The position numbers were made by a program, and so were the translations under genes. Below the pieces are notes generated by a model. It had not been told where the DNA came from. It made no database searches and saw only the letters and a list, made by a program, of their open reading frames with translations. 5,267 nt of DNA. Source: Trichodesmium sp. MAG_R04. Lineage in GTDB: Bacteria > Cyanobacteriota > Cyanobacteriia > Cyanobacteriales > Microcoleaceae. This document shows, in pieces, positions 1 to 5,267 of the stretch. Where the stretch lies: NCBI GenBank assembly GCA_023356515.1, contig JAKQYG010000306.1, positions 1-5,267 on the forward strand, in the 5' to 3' direction. The stretch's first letter is position 1. Every line of letters begins with the position of its first letter.

Positions 1-1
1 G

Positions 2-451
2 CTGCGGTTTGCCAACGTTGTTGGGCCTATTAGTTGGCATAAGAAAGGTGCGGTAACGGCGTTTTTTAAAGCAATAATGGCAGGTAATCCCATAAAAATA
101 TATGGTGACGGTTCTGCCACCAGAGATTTTTTATATGTTGAGGATTTATGCATGGGCATTATTGCAGCGTTAAATGCAAAAAAACCTAATTTCAATGTTT
201 TCCACTTAGCAAGCGGACGCGAAGTTTCCATCAAAGAACTATCTCGTATTATTTGTGAAACGGCATCAGTCCCTAATCATTCTATCATTTTTGATTCAAA
301 AAGAAAAGGAGAAGTTGAGCGAAATTTCGCTGAATTTGATTTGGCAAAAACAGAACTGGGATTTGAGCCTACCATTTCTCTTGAGCAAGCCATGGAAAAT
401 ACATGGTTTTGGTTTAAGCAGTATCAAAAAGATTTTTTGCCTTCTGAATAG
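2..451 (+). CDS. NAD-dependent nucleotide-sugar epimerase/dehydratase, C-terminal part (5' end outside window)
   Basis: This is the last 149 codons of an extended short-chain dehydrogenase/reductase acting on nucleotide sugars (UDP-glucose 4-epimerase / dTDP-glucose 4,6-dehydratase superfamily). The frame is open from base 2 with no stop, so the gene starts upstream; the internal ATG at 77 is not its start. Visible family signatures are LRFANVVGP at the left edge (the usual LRxxNVYGP), then IYGDGSATRDFLYVEDL, whose RDF-YV-(D/E)D block contacts the nucleotide-sugar phosphates, and a C-terminal helix pair with D-x-x-K/A-x-x-x-LGFEP. The N-terminal Rossmann GxxGxxG and the catalytic YxxxK lie outside the window, so substrate and reaction (epimerase or dehydratase) cannot be fixed. 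It should be a soluble cytoplasmic enzyme supplying sugar precursors for the glycosyltransferase and methyltransferases downstream. The family is secure; the exact activity is not. Confidence 0.9.
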   Translation: MRFANVVGPISWHKKGAVTAFFKAIMAGNPIKIYGDGSATRDFLYVEDLCMGIIAALNAKKPNFNVFHLASGREVSIKELSRIICETASVPNHSIIFDSKRKGEVERNFAEFDLAKTELGFEPTISLEQAMENTWFWFKQYQKDFLPSE

Positions 452-473
452 CTAGCCTAATTCTCTTTTTTTT
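446..473 (+). terminator. Weak rho-independent-like terminator overlapping the epimerase stop codon
   Basis: GAA and TAG (446-451) pair with CTA and TTC (457-459 and 461-463) around a CTAGC loop, with one bulged A at 460. A T-rich tail follows (464-473, ending in eight T). The stem has only two G-C pairs, so termination would be weak at best. The stem includes the TAG stop codon. It could equally be chance in AT-rich spacer DNA. Confidence 0.27.
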
Positions 474-512
474 GATAAAATATGATCTGATAAAACTTTT
501 TTGGATAAAATT

Positions 513-1313
513 ATGAATCAGTCTTCATCACATACTTTTTCTGGTTATACAAATGTTCCAACAGCATCTCAAGCCCTTAAGTATCAGTTAAGCAAAGACG
601 ATTATAAAATTCCAGAACCTTCTTCTAAAAACTTAAAGCGTATAGGTTCTTTGGATCAAACAACTTTTGTTGAAGTAGGTACTCGTTTGTCTTTGGTAGT
701 CATTTCATTATTGCGCTATATGGGTTTATCCCTTTCTCCAGAAAGTAAAATCTTGGATTGGGGTTGTGGCTGTGGCAGAGTTTTAATACCTCTGTCTAAA
801 CGACTGAAAGTTCAGCTTTATGGGTGTGATGTAGATGAAACTGCTATTGCTTTCATTAAAGCAAATTTGCCAAATATCAATAGCTTTGTTTCTGGTTACA
901 ATCCCCCTCTAAGTATTATGGATAAATACTTTGATAGTATATATGCCTTCTCAGTCTTTTCCCATTTGCCTGAAAAAGAAGAAGCTTCCTGGTTAGAGGA
1001 ATTAGTACGCATAACACGTCCTGGAGGAGTTTTACTTCTTTCCGTTGTTGGTAAACGAAGTTTAGAGATTCAACAAGAGCGTGGATCTAATATGGGTGTT
1101 ACTTGGAAAGATGTAGAGCGAGAAGGATTTATTTTTAAAGAGAATCCCATCCACCGAAAAGATCCAGAACGATGGCCTGGAGTAACTGGTAATTATGGTT
1201 TATCTGTTCATCACCCAGATTACATAGTTCAGGAATGGGGCAAATATTTCACTACCATCAAAATTGTTGAAGCTGGGGCAGGCGGACAAGATATTATCAT
1301 GTGTACACACTAA
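513..1313 (+). CDS. Class I SAM-dependent methyltransferase (first of two paralogues)
   Basis: A 266-residue Rossmann-fold methyltransferase of the Methyltransf_11/25 type. Motif I is ILDWGCGCGR (residues 80-89), which binds SAM. The acidic strand-2 motif is YGCDVDETA (103-111; D106 and D108 can bind the ribose). Motif IV is DSIYAFSVFSHL (141-152), and ITRPGGVLLLSV (167-178) forms the next strand. The tail contains GGQDIIM, similar to the QD-V-V end of methyltransferases often found in polysaccharide clusters. No signal peptide or membrane segment is visible, so it is probably cytoplasmic. A TTG at 501 in the same frame would add four residues; the ATG at 513 is preferred, although neither has a clear Shine-Dalgarno. 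TATGAT at 481-486 is a possible -10 box with no good -35. It lies 61 bp after the epimerase. O-methylation of a sugar is the likely role by context, but the substrate is unknown. Relative to the 1882-2634 paralogue it has about 25 extra N-terminal residues. Confidence 0.9.
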   Translation: MNQSSSHTFSGYTNVPTASQALKYQLSKDDYKIPEPSSKNLKRIGSLDQTTFVEVGTRLSLVVISLLRYMGLSLSPESKILDWGCGCGRVLIPLSKRLKVQLYGCDVDETAIAFIKANLPNINSFVSGYNPPLSIMDKYFDSIYAFSVFSHLPEKEEASWLEELVRITRPGGVLLLSVVGKRSLEIQQERGSNMGVTWKDVEREGFIFKENPIHRKDPERWPGVTGNYGLSVHHPDYIVQEWGKYFTTIKIVEAGAGGQDIIMCTH

Positions 1314-1426
1314 ACGACTAATAAACGATAGGTTATAAGGAAACTCTCACAACTAACTTCAAGTTCATACTTGAATGCTCTATTAATCAGGAGTTATGCA
1401 GAAGCCAAATTTATGAACTAAAATTT
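1314..1426. other. Intergenic DNA after the first methyltransferase, no gene seen
   Basis: No open frame of useful length occurs here. A perfect 6-bp hairpin, TTCAAG/CTTGAA with a TTCATA loop (1358-1375), follows the stop codon but has no T tract, so it is not a convincing terminator. An AGGAG at 1389-1393 precedes an ATG at 1396, but that frame closes after six codons. Confidence 0.5.
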
Positions 1427-1480
1427 ACCGAAAAATTCGGTTTAAAGCCTCGCCCTTCTAGGGTGACTTTTTAGTTATAG
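1427..1480 (+). mobile_element. IS200/IS605 (IS1341-type) left-end remnant, copy A
   Basis: This segment shares 30 of 40 ungapped positions (1427-1466) with 2674-2713, starting from an identical ACCGAAAAAT. Both copies then carry a hairpin: here TCGCCC/GGGTGA with a TTCTA loop (1450-1466), followed by CTTTTT. A second small hairpin, ACCGAA/TTCGGT with an AAA loop, covers 1427-1441. Subterminal hairpins of this kind are what TnpA of IS200/IS605 elements recognises. A decayed tnpB start lies downstream at 1619, which supports a left-end call. The hairpin plus T run could also act as a terminator for the preceding methyltransferase. The family assignment rests on recall of similar cyanobacterial ends, so it is moderate. 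Confidence 0.5.
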
Positions 1481-1567
1481 TTATTTCAAATAAAAATGAA
1501 ACACTTTTTCTGCTGAAACTTAGTTGTAGCAAAAAAAATGTCTCAACCTAAATTAAAATAACTATAA
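1475..1567. repeat. 93-bp element bounded by a perfect 12-bp inverted repeat
   Basis: TTATAGTTATTT at 1475-1486 is the exact reverse complement of AAATAACTATAA at 1556-1567. The match extends outward by a G-T wobble (1474/1568) and an A-T pair (1473/1569). The 69 bases between encode nothing recognisable. The arrangement resembles a miniature inverted-repeat element sitting between the IS left end and the tnpB remnant. AT-rich composition raises the chance of a fortuitous match, and no clear target duplication is visible. Confidence 0.35.
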
Positions 1568-1618
1568 TTTTTTTCCCACAGGTTACGTTATCATATTTTT
1601 TAGTTTAAAAGTCATTCT

Positions 1619-1786
1619 ATGAAAGCAAGATTTAAGTACCGTATATATCCAACATTGGGACAAAAATGCCGATTAGCAAGGCTCCGCAGGTTGTGTCCGT
1701 TTTGTCTGGAATGATAGTCTAGCTTGTTCTGGTAGAAAATAGGAAAGAAAAAACCGACTAATTCTGAACTACAAGAACCGTTAAAT
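1619..1786 (+). pseudogene. tnpB: Decayed 5' fragment of tnpB (IS200/IS605, IS1341-type)
   Basis: Three in-order pieces match the conserved N-terminus of TnpB (the HTH_OrfB_IS605 region) but lie in shifting frames. From the ATG at 1619 the frame reads MKARFKYRIYPT... up to ARL at about 1684. One extra base near 1685 moves the match to the frame reading GCVRFVWNDSLACSG (1689-1733). A second shift between about 1733 and 1745 returns it to the first frame, KKKPTNSELQEPLN (1745-1786), ending at TAG 1787-1789. Intact TnpB proteins are around 400 residues with RuvC-like catalytic acidic residues and a Cys4 zinc ribbon; none of those regions are present. The intact ancestor would have been an RNA-guided nuclease encoded by the transposon. 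No product is expected here. No matching right end is seen between this fragment and the next gene. Confidence 0.78.
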
Positions 1787-1832
1787 TAGGGTAATAAACC
1801 CGGTTTTTTAGCTGGGGTGTATAAGTCATGTT

Positions 1833-1849
1833 AATTTTAGGCTAAAATT
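1833..1849. promoter_or_regulatory. 17-bp near-perfect palindrome upstream of the second methyltransferase
   Basis: AATTTTAG and CTAAAATT flank a single G, giving an 8-bp inverted repeat that ends 32 bp before the ATG at 1882. It could be an operator for a dimeric regulator or just AT-rich symmetry. TAAAAT at 1843-1848 resembles a -10 box, but no good -35 is present, so no promoter is claimed. Confidence 0.25.
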
Positions 1850-1870
1850 CAGTTGATTTGATTTAATATG

Positions 1871-1875
1871 AGGAG
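1871..1875 (+). promoter_or_regulatory. Shine-Dalgarno AGGAG of the second methyltransferase
   Basis: AGGAG ends six bases before the ATG at 1882, an ideal spacing. It fixes the start codon and is the only strong ribosome-binding site in the window; the other genes have weak or no such site. Confidence 0.75.
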
Positions 1876-1881
1876 AGTGCA

Positions 1882-2634
1882 ATGAAAGATTGGAAACAAA
1901 TCATAGAAAAGCCATCACAAGAAAACTTAAGTCGTGTTGGCTCCAAAAATTGGCAAAATTTTCTAGATCAAGGATCCAGAATAGGGATATCTTTAATTGA
2001 GCAGATGAAGGTTTACCTGAGAGGGAGTCTTAAAGATAAAAAAATTTTAGATTTTGGATGTGGAATAGGACGTGCATTTCTACCTTTAACGTTTGATGCT
2101 GGTCTCTCCATTGTTGGTTGTGATATCGATGCAACAGCCGTTTCATATCTAAAAAAAGTTGTTCCAAATAATAATCTTGTAGTTAATAAATTCTCTCCAC
2201 CTTTAACTTTTGAGGATAATTTTTTTGACGCTGTTTACTCAATATCTATCTGGACTCATCTAAACATTCATATGCAATTCTTGTGGCTTGAGGAAATCCG
2301 TAGAATTCTTAAACCTGGTGGCATCGCACTAATTAGTGTTGCTGGACATAATTCATTGCGACTCCGTCATCAGCGTGGGATGGCTATGTGGCAGGATATA
2401 AATGCCAAGAATCTTGTAAACAATGGCGCGATCTACAAAGAATATCTCAGCTTAAATACACATCCGGAAAAATTCCCTGGGGTTAAAGCCTCATACGGAA
2501 GTTGTCTCCACGATCCTGAATATATTCGTCAGAAATGGTCAAATTATTTTAATGTTCTGGAGATTAAGGAAGCCTATATTGACGGTTCTCAAGACCTCGT
2601 AGTTATGAACTTATCCTTTACATCTGACAAGTAA
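1882..2634 (+). CDS. Class I SAM-dependent methyltransferase (second of two paralogues)
   Basis: A 250-residue SAM-dependent methyltransferase, paralogous to the product of 513-1313. Shared blocks in the same order are PSxxNLxR(I/V)GS near the N-terminus (residues 11-21), motif I ILDFGCGIGR (55-64), the acidic loop GCDIDATA (79-86; D81, D83), DAVYSISIWTHL (116-127), RILKPGG (141-147), and a SQDLVVM tail (236-242). Both also share an HQRG/QERG segment and a FPGV/WPGV...YG block before a (K/E)W-x-x-YF motif. These regions outside the SAM fold probably shape a common acceptor site, so related substrates are likely. No signal peptide or membrane span is seen. The start is fixed by an AGGAG six bases upstream. 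The gene is isolated by mobile-DNA remains on both sides, so it may be transcribed separately. Sugar O-methylation is inferred from context; the acceptor is unknown. Confidence 0.92.
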   Translation: MKDWKQIIEKPSQENLSRVGSKNWQNFLDQGSRIGISLIEQMKVYLRGSLKDKKILDFGCGIGRAFLPLTFDAGLSIVGCDIDATAVSYLKKVVPNNNLVVNKFSPPLTFEDNFFDAVYSISIWTHLNIHMQFLWLEEIRRILKPGGIALISVAGHNSLRLRHQRGMAMWQDINAKNLVNNGAIYKEYLSLNTHPEKFPGVKASYGSCLHDPEYIRQKWSNYFNVLEIKEAYIDGSQDLVVMNLSFTSDK

Positions 2635-2673
2635 AGGCAAGTTTTAGGTTCAAAGAACTACCATGTGTTGCTC

Positions 2674-3058
2674 ACCGAAAAATAGGGTTTCAAGGCTCCC
2701 TCTAAAAGGGGGACTTTGTGCTATACTTGAAAAAGCAGAGTATTCAGCCGCTCTAAAAACCTATAGCTACCTAATTATAGCGTTTGCACATTGAAAACTA
2801 GAGTTATGGGGTTTACTATAGTAATGCTTGTACTTAGGAATTGCTCTAAGCAATAAGTATCAGCACACATAAGCTTTTTAAGGTGTTAACTGTACCGTAG
2901 GGCATACCGGAAAAGATCCAAGGAAAAGAGCAAACCCTTGGGCAGAGAAGATTTGATTGATTAGGTGCTGCCAAGTATTTAATTTAAGTGGACTAGTTGA
3001 ACTAGGAATCCTGGTTTCAGGAGATACCCTGGGGGCCTAGGCCGGGAAGGATGTCAAC
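2674..3058 (+). mobile_element. tnpB-deleted IS200/IS605 (IS1341-type) derivative: left end, short middle, right end
   Basis: The left part (2674-2735) repeats the copy A end: ACCGAAAAAT, then the hairpin TCCCTC/GGGGGA with a TAAAA loop (2697-2713), then TTTGTGCTATACTTG, which contains an extended -10 promoter motif (TGCTATACT, 2719-2727) of the kind that precedes tnpB. The right part ends in GAATC, a hairpin and GGATGTCAA (to 3057), which I recognise as typical of cyanobacterial IS1341-type right ends. Neither the TnpB zinc-ribbon nor RuvC motifs can be read in any frame between them, so the nuclease gene appears deleted. About 90 bases in the middle (2736-2825) hold no recognisable coding sequence, only short palindromes such as TTACTATAGTAA (2813-2824). 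Exact boundaries are uncertain by several bases. Confidence 0.55.
2826..3058 (+). ncRNA. OmegaRNA-like structured segment at the IS right end
   Basis: The segment is dense in helices that no protein explains. A long hairpin covers 2826-2864: GCT/AGC, TACTT/AAGTA and ATTGC/GCAAT with a TCTAA loop and a 4-base bulge. CTTGGGCAG (2937-2945) pairs with CTGCCAAG (2968-2975) with one bulged G. TCCTG/CAGGA with a GTTT loop covers 3009-3022, and GGCCTAGGCC (3034-3043) is a perfect palindrome. In IS200/IS605 elements the right end encodes the omegaRNA scaffold that guides TnpB; here no tnpB remains in cis. The 5' end of any transcript is unknown. Alternatives are a non-functional relic or an unrelated structured leader of the downstream glycosyltransferase gene. 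Confidence 0.48.
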
Positions 3059-3100
3059 ATAAATCCTCCGTCAAGGATATTAGAGAGCCAATAGTTAAAA

Positions 3101-5267
3101 ATGGAAACTGCTAAACATTCAACATTAAAAAATATTACATCGTCCACACCAATAACCTATCCTAAGTTATCAGTAGGCAAATATTTGACATATCCTGATT
3201 TGACTAGCAAAAGATGCGCTCAAGGTGGACTGCGCCTAGCTAACAAGTTTAAACGCTCGCTTCCCGATGCTCCTCTCGTAAGTGTAGTTACAGTTTGCCT
3301 CAACTCGCTCAAAACAATAGGGCAATGTATTCAATCTATATTAAAACAAACTTATGAAAATATTGAATACATAGTCATTGATGGAGTATCGAAAGATGGT
3401 ACGGTCGATTTTATCAAAAGCTACGAAGAAGCAATCGACTATTTTGTGTCCGAGCCTGATCGAGGCTTGTATCATGCTATGAACAAAGGCTTGGAACTAG
3501 CGACTGGTGATTACATTCTCATCCTCAATTCAGATGATTGGTACGCAGAAGATTGTATCGAATCCTTGGTACAAGCTAAAGTACAGGGCAAGGCAGATTT
3601 TGTATCTGCTCTTGCTAATTATGTAGATAGCTCAGGGAAACATTTGTATGTTACTAGGAGCATTCCCTATGATGCTGGCCTTCTTTTAAGAAATCCTTTA
3701 CGACATTCGACTATGTTAGTATCTTCTGCAATATACAATAATGTCGGTCTATATGATGAGGAATACAAAATTATTGCAGATTTTCATTTGATTGCAATAA
3801 TATTTAACAAGAGGTATTCGCATTATCTATTACAGAAGCCCTTAGTATTTTTTAGAAATACTGGTGTTTCAAGTACAAACATGAATAAACTATATGCTGA
3901 GAGAGAAAAATTTTTAAAATTCCAATTTCCTTACCTAGATACATTTCATTTAAAGATTCTTGCTGAACACGGAAAACTTAATCCAAAGTACCTAAAAGAA
4001 ATTGTAAAGAAGTATCAATTTCATTCAGATTTTATGGAAACGCTAAAACTATATGTTCAAGATCAAAAAAACAACGGTGCTGTTCGTTGGTGTGACTTTG
4101 ATTTGCAGATATTCGATAACAGGTACAAGCCTAGGAATTCAATCTTAAATCAAGACAAAAAAGTGTCAGTACCAAATAAGCAGAAAAATATCCGAGTCTG
4201 TGTTTTCAACACTTGGGATAAAGGTGGTGCTGCCAAGGGTTCAATTCGGCGAATTACTGCACTTAGAGAGTTGGGAGTCAATGCAACCTTGCATCCTCTG
4301 CTTAGTGTATCATCGTTAGATTTTGTCAGGCCCCTAATTTCCAACAAACAAGGACAAGAGTCAGCATGGAGAAAGGTTCATCAAAACTCAATCTTACCTG
4401 CTTGCAATGAACCTGGCTACTGCTCGATGGAGATGTTTAGCTTGCCTTATTCAGTTGTAGATTACACAAAATACCCAAAGTTGTTTTCAATGCTTGATAT
4501 ACTTCATCTTCACTGGGTTGTGGGTATTTTAGATTACCAAAATGTAGGTGAAGTTCTTGGAGATAAACCTATTGTTTGGACTCTTGCTGATATGAATGCC
4601 TTTACTGGAGGCTGCCACTATTCCGAAGGCTGTGAAGGATATCAGCGTGAGTGCGAGCAGTGTCCTCTTCTGGGTGGTAATAGCAAACTAGCCCACAAAG
4701 GTTGGAAAATTAAGCAAAAGGCTTATAGAAAAATCAAAAACCTCGAGATTATTTGTCCTTCAGCGTGGCTTGCTGAAAAAGTAAAAAAAAGCTCTCTCCT
4801 GGGAACAAGAAAAGTTCACGTTATTCCCAATGCTTATCCAACAAAAGACTTTACACCTGTAAACAAAGTAGCTGCTAGACTTAAGTTAAATTTGCCTTTG
4901 AATAAAAAGTTAATCTTATTTGGTGCTGAGAGTTTAAGTAATATGCGAAAAGGTGGCGATCTGCTTACAGAAGCACTGAAATTCCTCAAACAAACAAGCC
5001 TATTAGCAGAAAACATAGAAGTAGTTGCATACGGTAAGCATTCAATTGACCTACCGCTGTTTACTTATTTTTTAGGATTTTTGAAGACGAGGGAACAGCT
5101 CAAACTTGCTTATTCTGCCTGTGATGTTTATGCTTTTCCCTCTCGTGAGGATAATGCTCCTCTGACAGTGGGAGAATCTCTGTTGTGTGGAACTCCTGTA
5201 GTTGCTTTCCCAGTGGGCAACGTTCCAGATTTAGTTGAACACAAGAAAAATGGTTATATTGCTTCTT
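3101..5267 (+). CDS. Fused GT2-GT4 glycosyltransferase (3' end outside window)
   Basis: One frame stays open for 722 codons and runs off the window. An in-frame TAG at 3092 makes the ATG at 3101 the earliest start; no strong ribosome-binding site precedes it. Residues about 60-270 form a GT-A fold family 2 domain (WfgS-like): VSVVTVCLNS (60-69), VIDGVSKDGT, SEPDRGLYHAMNKG (117-130) and the metal/nucleotide NSDDW (143-147). Residues about 270-360 are a polar linker. From 364 a GT-B family 4 domain (WcaC-like) begins: NTWDKGGAAKGS (GGAA at 375-378), a four-Cys segment C505/C511/C518/C521 inside TGGCHYSEGC, FGAE (607-610) with R616/K617, and D684-x7-E692 in place of the usual E-x7-E. Two sugars could be added by one cytoplasmic, membrane-associated protein in polysaccharide assembly. 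Donors and acceptors are unknown. Only the end of the GT4 domain appears to be missing. Confidence 0.95.
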   Translation, partial: METAKHSTLKNITSSTPITYPKLSVGKYLTYPDLTSKRCAQGGLRLANKFKRSLPDAPLVSVVTVCLNSLKTIGQCIQSILKQTYENIEYIVIDGVSKDGTVDFIKSYEEAIDYFVSEPDRGLYHAMNKGLELATGDYILILNSDDWYAEDCIESLVQAKVQGKADFVSALANYVDSSGKHLYVTRSIPYDAGLLLRNPLRHSTMLVSSAIYNNVGLYDEEYKIIADFHLIAIIFNKRYSHYLLQKPLVFFRNTGVSSTNMNKLYAEREKFLKFQFPYLDTFHLKILAEHGKLNPKYLKEIVKKYQFHSDFMETLKLYVQDQKNNGAVRWCDFDLQIFDNRYKPRNSILNQDKKVSVPNKQKNIRVCVFNTWDKGGAAKGSIRRITALRELGVNATLHPLLSVSSLDFVRPLISNKQGQESAWRKVHQNSILPACNEPGYCSMEMFSLPYSVVDYTKYPKLFSMLDILHLHWVVGILDYQNVGEVLGDKPIVWTLADMNAFTGGCHYSEGCEGYQRECEQCPLLGGNSKLAHKGWKIKQKAYRKIKNLEIICPSAWLAEKVKKSSLLGTRKVHVIPNAYPTKDFTPVNKVAARLKLNLPLNKKLILFGAESLSNMRKGGDLLTEALKFLKQTSLLAENIEVVAYGKHSIDLPLFTYFLGFLKTREQLKLAYSACDVYAFPSREDNAPLTVGESLLCGTPVVAFPVGNVPDLVEHKKNGYIAS

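Noticed and set aside
255..455. 66-codon open frame on the + strand
   Set aside because: It lies inside the epimerase gene in another frame, and its translation has no recognisable motif.
1389..1416. AGGAG followed by an ATG, a possible leader peptide
   Set aside because: The frame closes after six codons (MQKPNL) and nothing follows that it could regulate.
1475..1567. CRISPR-like repeat pair
   Set aside because: There are only two units and they are inverted, not direct, with no regular spacers.
1789..1809. GGGT/ACCC hairpin followed by a T run, a possible terminator
   Set aside because: The stem has only four base pairs with a five-base AT loop and lies past a pseudogene, so it is too weak to call.
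2826..3058. HEARO/IscB-type omegaRNA as an alternative identity
   Set aside because: That RNA lies immediately upstream of an iscB gene, but here a glycosyltransferase follows; the GGATGTCAA end fits a TnpB-type right end better.
4150..4347. 65-codon open frame on the - strand
   Set aside because: It is antisense to the glycosyltransferase, whose GGAA motif and continuous frame explain this stretch.
4834..5016. 60-codon open frame on the - strand
   Set aside because: It is antisense to the donor-binding part of the GT4 domain and has no support of its own.

Overview
The window reads like part of a cell-surface polysaccharide (exopolysaccharide or O-antigen type) cluster from an AT-rich bacterium. 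Decayed IS200/IS605 (IS1341-type) transposon remains, long intergenic spacers and large composite glycosyltransferases favour a cyanobacterium. That assignment is inference; there is no rRNA or other marker gene here. Every gene is on the + strand.

Layout. (1) Positions 2-451 hold the C-terminal part of an NAD-dependent nucleotide-sugar epimerase/dehydratase, cut by the left window edge. (2) Positions 513-1313 hold a class I SAM-dependent methyltransferase. (3) Positions 1314-1881 are a spacer of decayed mobile DNA: a hairpin-bearing IS left end (1427-1480), a small element bounded by a perfect 12-bp inverted repeat (1475-1567), and a frameshifted remnant of the start of a tnpB gene (1619-1786). 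(4) Positions 1882-2634 hold a second methyltransferase, clearly paralogous to the first. (5) Positions 2635-3100 carry a second copy of the same IS left end (2674-2735) and then a strongly structured segment ending in an IS605-like right end (about 2826-3058). There is no tnpB between them, so this looks like a tnpB-deleted derivative that still holds an omegaRNA-like sequence. (6) Positions 3101-5267 are one open frame, running off the right edge, that encodes a fused GT2-GT4 glycosyltransferase. It is the largest gene in the window.

How the genes fit together. The epimerase would supply a modified nucleotide sugar. The fused GT2-GT4 protein would add two sugars to a growing glycan. The two methyltransferases could cap or decorate sugars by O-methylation. 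Acceptors and sugar identities cannot be read from the sequence.

The most interesting parts are the tnpB-less omegaRNA-like element ending about 43 bp before the glycosyltransferase start codon, its mutually exclusive helices, the two IS left ends that bracket the second methyltransferase, and the two-domain glycosyltransferase itself.
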